64,000 bases of DNA from Cohnella rhizoplanae (GCF_948329515.1 NZ_CAOJCN010000014.1:1-64000); one strand, 5' to 3'. Counted from the stretch's first letter, positions 1 through 9,650 are shown. Notes: generated by a model from the letters alone, not told the origin. Translations and numbers: made by a program.

Positions 1-4
1 ATAT

Positions 5-28
5 ATAGTATTATATGGTACATACTAT
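5..28. promoter_or_regulatory. Inverted repeat upstream of the alpha/beta-hydrolase gene
   Basis: ATAGTAT and ATACTAT form perfect 7-bp arms separated by 10 bp, about 30 bp before the first gene. The spacing and AT-rich context fit a dimeric regulator site. No regulator can be assigned because the window begins here. Confidence 0.3.
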
Positions 29-58
29 CATTTGATGATTGAATCGGAGGCTATGAAC

Positions 59-1087
59 ATGTGGAATCCCGACAGGCATCTCGAGTCGCTCTATCAAACC
101 AACGCCCCCCGCTTCGCCTTCGACGCGAGCGACGCGGCCCCGTTGACGCAGTGGCAGGACGCGCTCCGCGGCAAGCTCGCCGAGCTGCTCGGCGGCCTCG
201 ACGAGGAGCCCGCCCCGACGGACCCTGTCGTGCTCGAGGAGACGAGCTGCGACGGCTATATCCGGCTGCGCATCGAATATACGGTCGAGGAAGGACTGCG
301 CGCGCCTGCGTACGTGCTGATTCCAGAGGCGCGCCCCGCCCCGCTCCCGGCGGTCGTCGCTTGTCACGGCCACGGCTACGGCAGCCGCGAGATCGTCGGT
401 CTGCCGCCCGATGGGCATCCGCAGCCCGACGGTCCCGGCTATCAGAAAAACTTCGCCGTCGAGCTGGCGCGACGCGGCTTCCTCGTGATCGCGCCCGAGA
501 TCCTCGGCTTCGGCGAAACACGGCTGGCAGAGCATAGCGACGCGCCGCCTAACAAGGATTCGTGCCACCGCATTTCCACTTATCTGATGATGCTCGGCAG
601 AACCACGCTCGGGATGCGCGTCAAGCAGGTCATGCGCGCGATCGATTACCTGCAATCCCGCGGAGACGTGAACATGAACCGGGTCGGCTGCATGGGCATA
701 TCCGGCGGCGGCACGCTCACCGTCTTCACGGCCGCGCTGGATCCTCGGATCAACGCCGCGGTCGTCAGCGGATACGCCAATACGTTCCACGACAGCATCC
801 TCGCCATGCACCATTGCCTCTGCAACTTCGTGCCGCATCTGCTCGAGTACGCGGAGATGCCCGACATCATCGGCCTCCTGGCGCCCCGTCCGCTCTTGAT
901 CGAGTCGGGGGCGGACGACCCTATCTATCCGATCGGGGCAGCCGACCGGGCTTACGAGCGGGTGAAGCTCGTCTATGAAGTCGCAGGCGCAGCCGACCGG
1001 CTGGATCGGGACACCTTCGATGGCGGGCATGAGATATCCGGCATGAAGGCATATCCTTGGCTGGTCCGGCATTTGCAGGGACTCTGA
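59..1087 (+). CDS. Alpha/beta-hydrolase, acetylxylan-esterase/dienelactone-hydrolase type
   Basis: Predicted 342-residue cytoplasmic serine hydrolase without a signal peptide. The catalytic triad can be read directly: Ser at about residue 215 in the elbow GISGGG, Asp in ESGADDPIYP (about 286-287) and His in DGGHEISG (about 324). A CHGHGYG segment near residue 102 fits the oxyanion-hole region. Large esterases of this type often deacylate sugars or plant-polymer fragments, but the substrate is not visible here. The start at 59 is chosen over the ATGs at 35 and 53 because CGGAGG at 45-50 sits 8 nt before it. A strong terminator follows 18 nt after the stop, so this is the end of a plus-strand unit that may begin left of the window. 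Family confident; role in sugar-ester removal is inference from the glycosidase-rich context. Confidence 0.85.
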   Translation: MWNPDRHLESLYQTNAPRFAFDASDAAPLTQWQDALRGKLAELLGGLDEEPAPTDPVVLEETSCDGYIRLRIEYTVEEGLRAPAYVLIPEARPAPLPAVVACHGHGYGSREIVGLPPDGHPQPDGPGYQKNFAVELARRGFLVIAPEILGFGETRLAEHSDAPPNKDSCHRISTYLMMLGRTTLGMRVKQVMRAIDYLQSRGDVNMNRVGCMGISGGGTLTVFTAALDPRINAAVVSGYANTFHDSILAMHHCLCNFVPHLLEYAEMPDIIGLLAPRPLLIESGADDPIYPIGAADRAYERVKLVYEVAGAADRLDRDTFDGGHEISGMKAYPWLVRHLQGL

Positions 1088-1105
1088 GTCCCGTTTGGCC
1101 ATAGA

Positions 1106-1137
1106 AGCGCCGGGACTAGGGTCCCGGCGCTTTTTTT
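1106..1137 (+). terminator. Rho-independent terminator of the hydrolase gene
   Basis: Perfect 11-bp GC-rich stem (AGCGCCGGGAC / GTCCCGGCGCT) with a TAGG loop, followed on the plus strand by seven Ts. The minus strand lacks a T-run, so it serves the plus-strand gene. Confidence 0.93.
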
Positions 1138-1198
1138 GCCGCGGCTCGCATGGCGCGCCTGTCTCGTCAGGCCGAGCGCCAGCCGTCAACGCGCATCG

Positions 1199-4100
1199 TC
1201 AAGGCACGACCGTCACGTCGCTGAATGTCGAGGCGTTCAACACCGCGTCGTCCTTGCTCACGACGGCGAGCCCTACGTAAATATCCGTTCCCATCGTCAC
1301 CGTTGCCGTCAGGAACGTCGTCCAGGTCGTGCCGTCGGCCGAGATCAGACCGCTGAGCGAATTACCCGTACGCGTCAGCTTCACCCAATACGGCGCTGCC
1401 GGAGCCGTTGAACCGCCTGACGTGGCAGTCGTCCCGCCGGTGGACAGACGCTTGATCACCTTGGCGCCGGACGTCGGCGACAGGGCTACGGTCATCTCAC
1501 GGGAGTTGGCGTCCAGCGACTCGCGCATCATGACGCCCGCACGCGCGCCCGTGTTCGTATTGTCCATGGAGACGACCTTGGCTACGATCGATCCGTCGCC
1601 GGACATCGGCTGATAGACGAAGCGGAAGGCATCCGCCGTGCCGCCGATATCGGCGCCGGAGCCGTTAACCGTGTACACGCCGCCGGAATAGGTGGCGCTG
1701 CCGGCCACGCCGACGCTGCCGATGTCCTGCGTCAGCCACGGGCTCGGCAGGCTCGAAGGCGCCGGCGCATTGGTGGTGACGCTGAGCGCGCTGCTGGCCG
1801 CGGAGACGTTGCCGGCGGCGTCGCGCGCCTTGACCGTGAAGCTGTACGCCGTGCTCGCGGTCAGCCCCGTCGCCGTGTAGGTCGTGGCACCGGCGGTCGA
1901 GCCGGCGAGCGATCCGCCGCGGTAAATATCGTAGGCGGTGACGGCGACGTTGTCTGTGGAGGCCGTCCAGCTCAGGGATACGGACGTATCCGTCTTGGAC
2001 GGCGACGTTAGGCCGGTCGGCGCGGACGGCGCGGTCGTGTCCGAAGCGCCGGCGCTCGTCGTGACGTTGAGCGTATTGCTCGGAGAAGAGACGTTGCCTG
2101 CCGCGTCTCTCGCCTTGACCGTGAAGCTGTACGCGGTGCTGGCCGTCAGGCCGGTCACGGTGAAGGTCGTAGCGGTCGTTGTCGTGCCGACCAACGAGCC
2201 GCTGCGGTACACGTCGTAGTTCGTGACGCCTACGTTATCGGTCGCCCCCGTCCAGCTCAGGGTTACGGTCGTCGCCGTCTTCGAAGGCGCGTTCAGTCCG
2301 GTCGGGTTCGTCGGCGGCGTAATATCAGCAGCGGCAAGCGACTTTTGTAGACCGATATCGTCCACGTACGCGGATCCGGTGCCGCCGGTCTTACTAACAT
2401 AGATCGTAGCCGAGGTACTGCTCGCACCGGTCGTGAACGAAACCGTGTTGTTCAGCCAAGCCGAGCCCGTGCCGGTAATCGCAGCGGAGACGTCGGTGCC
2501 GCCGAAGCCGGTTGCGCCGATCGTTACGACCTCGGAAGCGGACGACAGCTTCGCCCAAGCCTTAAGCGTATAGCTGGTGTTCGGCGCCAGTCCCGTGATC
2601 GTCTGCTCCACGCCGCCGCCGTTGCCCTGGATGCGGGCGGCGTAGTATTGGCTGCGGGAGTTGCGGGTTTCCGACTGCCAGGCATTGTCGTTGTTCACCG
2701 TCTTGGTTGCCGAGCCGGTAAGCGTCCAATTGGCGAAGTCGCCCGTCTCGAAGCCGCCGTTGACGACGCGGTTCATAAACGGCGTGTTGACCGCGGAGAA
2801 TGAGGCGGTCGGCGGGGTCGCGAAATTATGTCCGGCCGTCCACGGCGCCGCGCCGTATTCGTAAGCGCCTGCGTCCGGCGCGCTGCCGACATAGCCGTCG
2901 TTGATGCCCGGGATCGAGACGCCGTAGTCGATCGCCGGGGACGTCGATTGCAGCTGGAAGTTCGAGGCCGACGTGTTGACGAACAGCGGGTTCACGGAAG
3001 ACAGGATGTTGCTGCCCGCGCTCGCGGTCGCCTGAAGCTGCAGCGGGTCGCGGAAGATGTTGTCGTAGTATTGGCTGCCGTACATATCGGTCGGGAAAGC
3101 CGCTCCCCAGTTTTTGAGGCCGCCGTTGCTGAAGCCCGTGTTGTTGTAGAAAAGGATGTAGTTGCTGGGCGTATTGATGCGGAAGCCGTCGCCCGGGATA
3201 TTCCATACCACGTTGTGGTGGATTACGAAGTTGTTGGTGCTGTTATCCAGATACAGGCCGTCCGCATACCCGATCGTCTTGTTGTCGTGGAGCAGGTTGT
3301 GGTCGATCTCCGTGTTCTGGCCGTCCGTGTTCTGCACGTACAGGAGACCCAGATCCTTGGTCAGCCAGCCGCCATTGTAGAAGTTGTTATGGTCGATACG
3401 GCTCTTGCTGATGCCCGTCAGCGTGATGACGTCGCGGCCGGCGTCGTGGGCGGTGTTGTAGCTGATCAGCTGCCCCGTCCCGGTCGCCTGTATCAGGCCG
3501 TGCGTCGTTCCGTTGCCCTGGTAATTGCCGTCGTGCAGGTAGTTGTTGACGACCTTGTTGTTGCTGCCTCTGACGTTGACGAGCGCGGCCGAGCTGTAGG
3601 CGAATTCGGAGTCGCGCACCTCGTTGTCGTGGCCTTTGATGAGCACGCCGTAGTTGGACTGGTACGTATAAGCGAGATCCCAGTCGGTCAGGTCGGAGTG
3701 CGACAGGTACGCGCCCTTCAGCCCCTGCAGCAGCAGGTGATGCGAAGTGTCGTCGGTCGTAATCGTCGAGGCGAAAACCTGCAGCCCCTTCAGCTGCACG
3801 TATGATCGGCCCGACAGATCGAAGGCCAGGTCCCGCTTCTTGGCCTCGACCGTCAGCGTGTTCGGGTTGACGTTGCCCGGCGCCCGAAGGTACAGCCGCG
3901 CGTTCGCCGTGTCATACCACCACTCCTTCGGCGTGTCGAGCGCGCCCTTGATGCCCGACAGGAAATAGGTGTTCCCTGCCTTGATGTCGTAGTTCGCGCT
4001 TACGTACGTGCTGAAAGGCGTGACGGTCAGCTTGTGTGTCGCCGCCTCGAAATCCGTCACGCGCGTCGTCTTCGCCTGCCAGCCCGCCCCGCTGGCGCTC

Positions 4101-4663
4101 CATATTGTAGCGCCGTTCCAGAAGTCGTCGCCGCCAGGAATGGCCGTATCGACGATCTCCGTGCGGGTCGTGCTCGAAGCGGCCGTCGACAGCGTCGGCT
4201 GGAACAGCGTGCCCGTGTTGTTCGGCCAGCGCGCTTCGGTCATCATCTCGCCGCCGGCGAAGATCTGGTTCTTGTCCGCCAGATCCCAGTTCATCGGCGC
4301 GTAGTAGATCGAGCCGGATTCGAGCGTCCAGCCGGTCACGGGCTCGGTTCCGCTAATGATGGCCTGCTCGGTGCCGTAGTTCTGGAAGACGATCGGGCTG
4401 CCGCTGCTGCCCGAATGCGGCACGATGACCGTCTCGCGGTACGTACCGGCACGAACCTGGCACACATCGCCCGCCACCGCGACGTCCGCGCAGTGCTGGA
4501 TCGTCTTGAACGGCTGGCTGACCGTGCCCGGGTTCGCGTCGCTGCCCGTCGTCGCTACGATATAGGTCGTGCCCGCTGTCGCCAGTCCCGGCACCGCAGG
4601 GATCGCCGCCAGCACCACCGTTAAGCCAAGCAATGCCTTCGACATTCTAAAGCTTTTGCTCAT
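1199..4663 (-). CDS. Secreted right-handed beta-helix protein with CBM-like, FN3 x2 and ConA-like modules
   Basis: Predicted 1,154-residue exoprotein, probably a polysaccharide lyase or hydrolase. Residues 1-30 are a Sec signal peptide (ending GLATAG). About 32-600 form a parallel beta-helix with a DUF1565-like N-terminus (GSDANPGTVSQPFKTIQ) and Asn-rich rungs such as HDNEVRDS and SNNKVVNN. About 629-775 is a CBM4/9-like jelly roll (NGGFETGDFANW). Two FN3 repeats follow (about 779-965, each with STAYSFTVKARDAAGN), then a C-terminal ConA-like domain of DUF1349 type (about 970-1154). There is no wall anchor, so it is likely released. The N-terminal 600 residues are close to the neighbouring upstream gene, so the two are tandem duplicates. 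ATG at 4663 is preceded by GAGAGGATG. The exact lyase family is not certain; resemblance to PL9/chondroitinase-B-type helices is only by fold. Confidence 0.85.
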   Translation of the reverse strand: MSKSFRMSKALLGLTVVLAAIPAVPGLATAGTTYIVATTGSDANPGTVSQPFKTIQHCADVAVAGDVCQVRAGTYRETVIVPHSGSSGSPIVFQNYGTEQAIISGTEPVTGWTLESGSIYYAPMNWDLADKNQIFAGGEMMTEARWPNNTGTLFQPTLSTAASSTTRTEIVDTAIPGGDDFWNGATIWSASGAGWQAKTTRVTDFEAATHKLTVTPFSTYVSANYDIKAGNTYFLSGIKGALDTPKEWWYDTANARLYLRAPGNVNPNTLTVEAKKRDLAFDLSGRSYVQLKGLQVFASTITTDDTSHHLLLQGLKGAYLSHSDLTDWDLAYTYQSNYGVLIKGHDNEVRDSEFAYSSAALVNVRGSNNKVVNNYLHDGNYQGNGTTHGLIQATGTGQLISYNTAHDAGRDVITLTGISKSRIDHNNFYNGGWLTKDLGLLYVQNTDGQNTEIDHNLLHDNKTIGYADGLYLDNSTNNFVIHHNVVWNIPGDGFRINTPSNYILFYNNTGFSNGGLKNWGAAFPTDMYGSQYYDNIFRDPLQLQATASAGSNILSSVNPLFVNTSASNFQLQSTSPAIDYGVSIPGINDGYVGSAPDAGAYEYGAAPWTAGHNFATPPTASFSAVNTPFMNRVVNGGFETGDFANWTLTGSATKTVNNDNAWQSETRNSRSQYYAARIQGNGGGVEQTITGLAPNTSYTLKAWAKLSSASEVVTIGATGFGGTDVSAAITGTGSAWLNNTVSFTTGASSTSATIYVSKTGGTGSAYVDDIGLQKSLAAADITPPTNPTGLNAPSKTATTVTLSWTGATDNVGVTNYDVYRSGSLVGTTTTATTFTVTGLTASTAYSFTVKARDAAGNVSSPSNTLNVTTSAGASDTTAPSAPTGLTSPSKTDTSVSLSWTASTDNVAVTAYDIYRGGSLAGSTAGATTYTATGLTASTAYSFTVKARDAAGNVSAASSALSVTTNAPAPSSLPSPWLTQDIGSVGVAGSATYSGGVYTVNGSGADIGGTADAFRFVYQPMSGDGSIVAKVVSMDNTNTGARAGVMMRESLDANSREMTVALSPTSGAKVIKRLSTGGTTATSGGSTAPAAPYWVKLTRTGNSLSGLISADGTTWTTFLTATVTMGTDIYVGLAVVSKDDAVLNASTFSDVTVVP

Positions 4664-4689
4664 TATTTCTACATCCTCTCGTTTGGATT

Positions 4690-4725
4690 GGTTCTGCCCG
4701 GCCTCCGCCGAAGCAGGGCAGAACC
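4690..4725. other. Hairpin between the two beta-helix genes
   Basis: A 10-bp perfect stem (GGTTCTGCCC / GGGCAGAACC) with a 16-nt spacer and no T-run on either strand. It may stabilise or partly attenuate the transcript between the paralogues; it is not a typical terminator. Confidence 0.4.
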
Positions 4726-4756
4726 GCTAACGGTCAAGGCATGCTGCCAAAAAGCA

Positions 4757-7700
4757 TCAAGCGTCCAGCAAATGAATCAGGCGAAGCACGATCACGGCGC
4801 TCTCCGCGCGGGTCGCCGTCTTGACCGGCGCGAACTCGGTCGGCGATTGGCCTGCGATAAGCTTCAGGCCGTATGCGGCTCCGACCGCATCCTGCGCCCA
4901 GGAAGGCGCGTCTGCCAGGTCGGCGAACGGCGTCGGCGAAGCTCCGCCGGCCGCTGCGCCATTGCCTGCGCCACTGCCATTGACCTGGCCTTGATCTTGA
5001 TCTTGGCCTTGGTCTTGACTTTGGCCTTGATCTTGGCCTTGGCCTTGATCTTGGCCTTGGCCCAGCCCGTAGGCTCTTACGATCATCCCAGCCATCTCCT
5101 GCCGCGAGATTGGCGCGCCCGGCGCGAACGTTCCGCCGGCCGTCCCCTGCGTCAGCCCGGCCTGTCTCGCCGCGGCGACGGCGCCGGCATACCATGCGGA
5201 CGCGTCCACGTCTGCGAAGCCGGGCGGCGTGCCGTCGTCGGCGAGCCCGAGGGCCCTCACCAGCAGCGCGGCGAACTCGGCCCTGGTGACCGCAGCGTTC
5301 GGTGCATAGCGGTCCGCGCCGATGCCGCCGACGGCCTGTCTAGCTGCGAGTTCGCGGACGGCGTCGTAGCTCCAGTGGGATGCAGGCACGTCCACATACG
5401 TCTTCTTGTAGGTCAGCGGCACAAACGTGCCGAAGCCGGACAGGCTCGCCGTCAGCAGGCCGTCTTCGACCTTGCCGCCCGCGAAGGTCAGCCCGCCGCT
5501 ATCGCCCGCGGCGTACAGATAAGTCAGCCTGCCGTCGGCCTGCGGATCGATCCGCAGCGCGATCCGCGCCTGCTGCGGGAACGCGGCCAGGCCGTGCGCC
5601 TTGCCCTCCGCGTCCAGCGCCGCCAGCGCCAGGACGAACCCGTCGCCGGCCGAGGTCACATTCGCGCCGGCACCATCCCCCGCCTGGGAGGCCAGCTCCT
5701 GCGCGGCTGTCCGGTCTAGCCCTGCCGCCGAGAACAGGATCCGGCCCTGCGACCGAGCCGCCTCGGGCAGCAGCCCGGCGAGCGCCGCCAGCGTACGCGG
5801 CGGCAGCGTCACTTTCAGCTCAGCCGAGCGGATCACGATCGGCCGGTCCCCTAGCAGCTGCGCCGCGTCGACTGGCAGCGACAGCTCCCTGGCCCCGTCC
5901 GTCCAGTCCACGACGGCCCGCTCGCTTGAAACCAGCTGCCGCAGGGCGTCCGGTCCTAGCACGATCCGGCCGGCCGGGGTCGAGGTCGGGATCGGGGTCG
6001 AGGTCGGCACCTCTACCATGGGAGTCGGGGTTGGCGACCCGGTTGGCGTTGCTGTCGGCGACGTGGTCGGCGATGTGGTCGGCGACGTGGTCGGCGGCGG
6101 CGTTGGCGACGTGGTCGGCGATGTGGTCGGCGACGCGGACGGCGTCGGTCCCGCTGCTACGTTCAAGACGTACTGACCGCTGACCGCTCCGTAGGTCGCC
6201 GTGATGACCGACGTCCCCGCCTCCAGCGCGGCGACCTTCCCGCTGCCGTCGATCGTAGCGACGGCCGGATCGCTGCTGCCGAATACCAGCGGCAGCGTCA
6301 TCGGCATCGCGTCCCCGTTGCCATAGACGGCGCGCACGACCGCGGTCGCTTCGTCGCCGGCGCGCATCGCGTTCAATCCGCCGACCGCCAGGCTCGCGAT
6401 ATTGGCCGGGCCGGATGGCGGTGCGCTCAGCCTGATGCTGTTGTCCGTGTCGATGAGTCCGAAGTAGCCCGGTCCCGTCAGCGCGTCCGCGCTGGCGTCG
6501 ACGACGTCGAAGACGTCATGTCCGTCCACCCTGAGCACCAGGCGCACGCCCGCAGCCGTGTTGATCGCGCCGAACGCTACCTGGTGCGGCACGCCGTAGC
6601 CGAAGTAGGCGTTCGGATAGGCGGTCGCCGGGGAGACGAACGTGCTTGCGCCGTTTTTGAACCGCTGCAGCTCGATATAAGCAGGCTTCACGACGGCGAT
6701 GTAGGTCGAGCCGTTGATGCCCTGATCCGCCCGCTGGTCGCGGATGAGGAAGGACGGCCAGCCGCCCGTATTGTTGATCGTTGCCTCAAAGTGCAGCAGC
6801 TCGTTCATAAACGACCTCGCCTGGTACGTCGCGAAGCCGGTCGGACCGCTGGACGGCGTGCGGATCGTGATGCTGTCCGCGTCGCTCGCGATATTCGTCC
6901 GGATCGAATTGATATACCAGGCGCCAGGTTCCCGAATCTCGCGCGAGAGCGTATAATCCGGAGCAACGCCGTCAGCCCAAACGTTCAGCTGATAGATCGC
7001 CTCCAGCGCATTCCCTCGATAGCTGCCCCGGACCGTCAGCGCCGCGGAGCCGGCCGCGAGCGCCTGCAGCTGGCCGTCGGCTGCGACCGCGGCCACGGCG
7101 GGATTGCCGGACTCGTAATGCACGTCGTCCAGCTTCGCCGCATTGCCGAACATGGACAGTGCCTCGGCCTGCAGCATTTCCGTGCCGCCGGCCTTGACGT
7201 ACAGCACCTTGCCCGGATGATTCGCGAGCGCCAGCGTCGGCGGCGACGCCGGCTCGCCGACCGCGTTGAGCGTCACGCCGAGGTCGTCGACGTAGACAGT
7301 TCCCGTTCCGCCCGTTTTGCGCACATAGACGGTTGCGGTCGTAGCTTCGGGGCCCGTCGTGAACTCGACCGTCCGGTAGAGCCAGGCGCCGCTCCCGCCG
7401 CCGACCGCGAGCTCGTACGGACCGTCGCCGTAATCCTTCACGCCGAGGACGACCGCGTCGTCCGCCGACGGGCGCTTCACCCATCCCTTGAGCGTATAGG
7501 TCGCATTGGGCAGCAGCCCGGAGATCGTCTGCGACAGGCCGTCTCCCGCCGCGGCGAGCGTCGCCGCGTAGAGCTGGTTCCGCGCGTTCTTGGCCTCCGA
7601 CTGCCAGGCGCTGTCCTTGATCGTCGACTTGGCGCCCGCGCCCGACTGGGTCCAGCCCGACAGGTCGCCCGTCTCGAAGCCGCCGTTCGCGACGCGGTTC

Positions 7701-9592
7701 ATATAAGGCGTATCCACGATGGACACTGCTGCGGTCGGCGGGCTCGCGAAATCGTGCCCGGCCTTCCACGGCGCCGCGCCGTACTCATAGGCGCCCGCAT
7801 CCGGCGCGGTGCCGACATAGCCGTCGTTGATGCCCGGTACGGCGACGCCTGCGTCGATCGCGGGCGAGCCCGACTGCAGCCGGAAGTCCGCGCCGGCCGG
7901 GTCGACGAACAGCGGATCGACGCCAGGGAGCAAGTTGGCGCCCGCCGCGGCATTCGCCTGCAGGGAGACCGGATCGCGGAAGATATTGTTGAAGATCCGG
8001 TCGCCGTACATATCCGTATTGAAGCCGGCGCCCCAGTTCGTCAGCCCGCCTTTGCCGTAACCCGTATTGTGATAGAAGAGGTTGTAGTTGCTAGGCGTAT
8101 TCAGCTGGAACGCATAATCGTGAATGCCCCAGACGACATTGTGGTGGATGACGAAGTTGCTCGTGTTGTTGTCCAGATACAGCCCTTCGCCCGCGCCTGT
8201 CGACTTGTTGTCGTGGAGCAGGTTGTGGTCGATCTCCGTGTTCTGGCCGTCCGTATTCTGCACGTACAGAAGGCCCAGATCCTTGGTCAGCCAGCCGCCG
8301 TTATAAAAGTCGTTGTGGTCGATCCTGCTCTTGCTGATGCCCGAGAGCGTGATGACGTCGCGGCCGGCGTCGTGCGCGGTATTGTAGCTGATCAGCTGCC
8401 CCGTCCCGGTCGCCTGGATCAGGCCGTGCGTCGTCCCGTTGCCCTGGTAATTACCGTCGTGCAAGTTGTTATTGACGACTTTGTTATTGCTGCCTTTGAC
8501 GTTGACGAGCGCGCCCGAGCTGTAGGCGAACGTGGAGTCGCGCACCTCGTTGTCATGTCCTTGGATCAGGACGCCGTAGTCGGATTGGTACGTATAAGCG
8601 AGATCCCAGTCCGTCAGGTCGGAGTGTGACAAGTACTTGCCGTCCAACCCCTGCAGCAGCAGATGATGCGAGCTGTCGTCGGTCTTGATCGTCGAGGCGA
8701 AAATATGCAGCCCCTCGACCTGCACGTACGAGCGGCCCGACAGGTCGAACGCCAGCTCCCGCTTCTTGGCCTCGACCGTCAACGTGCCCGGATCGACGTT
8801 GCCCGGCGCCTGAAGGTACAGCCGCGCGTTGGCGGTGTCGTACCACCATTCCTTCGGCGTGTCGAGCGCTCCCTTGATGCCCGACAAAAAGTACGCGTTG
8901 CCTGCCTTGATGTCGTAGTTGGCGCTCGCGTACGTACTGAACGGCGTGACGGTCAGCTTGTGCGTCGCCGCGTCGTAGTCCGTCACCCGCGTCGTCTTGG
9001 CCTGCCAGCCGGCTCCGCTCGCGCTCCAGACCGTGGCGCCGTTCCAGAAGTCGTCCCCGCCTGGGACGGCCGCATCGACGATCTGCGTACGGATCGTGCC
9101 GGAAGCGGCCGCCGCCAGCGTCGGCTGGAACAGCGTGCCGGCGTTGTTCGGCCAGCGCGCCTCGGTCATCATCTCGCCGCCGGCGAAGACCTGATTCTTG
9201 TCCGCCAGGTCCCAGCTCATCGCCGCGTAGTAGATGGACCCGGACTCGAGCGTCCAGCCGGCGATCGGCTCGGCGCCGCTTACGACCGCGGCCTCGCCGT
9301 CGTAGCCGCGGAACACGATCGGGCTGCCGCTCTCGCCCGAATGCGGCACGACGACCGTCTCGCGGTACGTACCTCCGCGAATCTGGCAGATATCGCCGGC
9401 GACTGCGACATTGGCGCAGTTCTGAATCGTCCGGAACGGCTGGGCGAGCGTGCCCGCCGCCGCGTCGTCGCCCGCCGTCGACACGTAGTACGTCATGCCT
9501 GCGGCGGAAGCGGTGCCGGGTCCGACTTGCCAGGCCGATGCCGCGATCGTAATCGCAAGCATGATTCTTGAAAAATATGAAAGCCCTTTCAA
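4757..9592 (-). CDS. SLH-anchored right-handed beta-helix surface protein, paralogue of the downstream gene
   Basis: Predicted 1,611-residue cell-wall-bound carbohydrate-active protein. Order: signal peptide (1-31), beta-helix (about 32-600), CBM4/9-like module (about 629-770), Ig-like Big_2-type domain (about 777-872), ConA/LamG-like domain (about 873-1060), second Big_2 domain (about 1060-1140), Thr/Pro/Ser linker, a pre-SLH beta domain, and three SLH motifs (about 1398-1611; FADVDASAWYAGAV, TRAEFAALLVRAL). The last SLH pair is interrupted by an Asp-Gln-Gly-Gln repeat. The TTG at 9592 is preferred because the GGAGG lies directly against the GTG at 9604 but about 11 nt before the TTG. It follows the importer genes, separated by a terminator. 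Inference: holds the lytic helix on the wall, so that products are released next to the importer. Confidence 0.85.
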   Translation of the reverse strand: MKGLSYFSRIMLAITIAASAWQVGPGTASAAGMTYYVSTAGDDAAAGTLAQPFRTIQNCANVAVAGDICQIRGGTYRETVVVPHSGESGSPIVFRGYDGEAAVVSGAEPIAGWTLESGSIYYAAMSWDLADKNQVFAGGEMMTEARWPNNAGTLFQPTLAAAASGTIRTQIVDAAVPGGDDFWNGATVWSASGAGWQAKTTRVTDYDAATHKLTVTPFSTYASANYDIKAGNAYFLSGIKGALDTPKEWWYDTANARLYLQAPGNVDPGTLTVEAKKRELAFDLSGRSYVQVEGLHIFASTIKTDDSSHHLLLQGLDGKYLSHSDLTDWDLAYTYQSDYGVLIQGHDNEVRDSTFAYSSGALVNVKGSNNKVVNNNLHDGNYQGNGTTHGLIQATGTGQLISYNTAHDAGRDVITLSGISKSRIDHNDFYNGGWLTKDLGLLYVQNTDGQNTEIDHNLLHDNKSTGAGEGLYLDNNTSNFVIHHNVVWGIHDYAFQLNTPSNYNLFYHNTGYGKGGLTNWGAGFNTDMYGDRIFNNIFRDPVSLQANAAAGANLLPGVDPLFVDPAGADFRLQSGSPAIDAGVAVPGINDGYVGTAPDAGAYEYGAAPWKAGHDFASPPTAAVSIVDTPYMNRVANGGFETGDLSGWTQSGAGAKSTIKDSAWQSEAKNARNQLYAATLAAAGDGLSQTISGLLPNATYTLKGWVKRPSADDAVVLGVKDYGDGPYELAVGGGSGAWLYRTVEFTTGPEATTATVYVRKTGGTGTVYVDDLGVTLNAVGEPASPPTLALANHPGKVLYVKAGGTEMLQAEALSMFGNAAKLDDVHYESGNPAVAAVAADGQLQALAAGSAALTVRGSYRGNALEAIYQLNVWADGVAPDYTLSREIREPGAWYINSIRTNIASDADSITIRTPSSGPTGFATYQARSFMNELLHFEATINNTGGWPSFLIRDQRADQGINGSTYIAVVKPAYIELQRFKNGASTFVSPATAYPNAYFGYGVPHQVAFGAINTAAGVRLVLRVDGHDVFDVVDASADALTGPGYFGLIDTDNSIRLSAPPSGPANIASLAVGGLNAMRAGDEATAVVRAVYGNGDAMPMTLPLVFGSSDPAVATIDGSGKVAALEAGTSVITATYGAVSGQYVLNVAAGPTPSASPTTSPTTSPTPPPTTSPTTSPTTSPTATPTGSPTPTPMVEVPTSTPIPTSTPAGRIVLGPDALRQLVSSERAVVDWTDGARELSLPVDAAQLLGDRPIVIRSAELKVTLPPRTLAALAGLLPEAARSQGRILFSAAGLDRTAAQELASQAGDGAGANVTSAGDGFVLALAALDAEGKAHGLAAFPQQARIALRIDPQADGRLTYLYAAGDSGGLTFAGGKVEDGLLTASLSGFGTFVPLTYKKTYVDVPASHWSYDAVRELAARQAVGGIGADRYAPNAAVTRAEFAALLVRALGLADDGTPPGFADVDASAWYAGAVAAARQAGLTQGTAGGTFAPGAPISRQEMAGMIVRAYGLGQGQDQGQGQDQGQSQDQGQDQDQGQVNGSGAGNGAAAGGASPTPFADLADAPSWAQDAVGAAYGLKLIAGQSPTEFAPVKTATRAESAVIVLRLIHLLDA
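4987..5063 (-). repeat. Low-complexity Gln-Asp-Gly repeat inside the SLH region
   Basis: Short DNA units resembling TTGATCTTGGCC repeat several times, encoding QDQGQ-type units between the second and third SLH motifs. Insertions at this place lengthen the loop between SLH prongs. Confidence 0.8.
5980..6160 (-). repeat. Thr/Pro/Ser linker coded by degenerate tandem repeats
   Basis: Repeated GGCGACGTGGTC-like units encode PTTSPTTSPT. This is a flexible extracellular linker between the second Big_2 domain and the wall-anchoring half. Confidence 0.8.
9578..9591. promoter_or_regulatory. cre-like site overlapping the SLH beta-helix start codon
   Basis: TGAAAGGGCTTTCA (minus strand) matches 13 of 14 positions of the Bacillus CcpA cre consensus TGWAARCGYTWNCW; the mismatch is in the central CG. 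It overlaps the proposed TTG start. Catabolite repression is plausible for a polysaccharide-degrading gene, but the match could be chance. Confidence 0.35.
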
Positions 9593-9650
9593 ATGAGCTT
9601 GCACCTCCGTTTTTAGAATCGGGAGTCCCCCGTCTTGCCTGCCGCTTCAT

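Noticed and set aside
11..1189. Long minus-strand reading frame opposite the alpha/beta-hydrolase
   Set aside because: Arg/Ala-rich shadow of a high-GC gene; no ribosome site, and the plus strand has the intact catalytic triad.
6518..8629. 703-codon plus-strand frame within the SLH beta-helix gene
   Set aside because: Composition rich in Arg, Val and Asp, no recognisable domain; the minus strand carries clear domains and SLH motifs.
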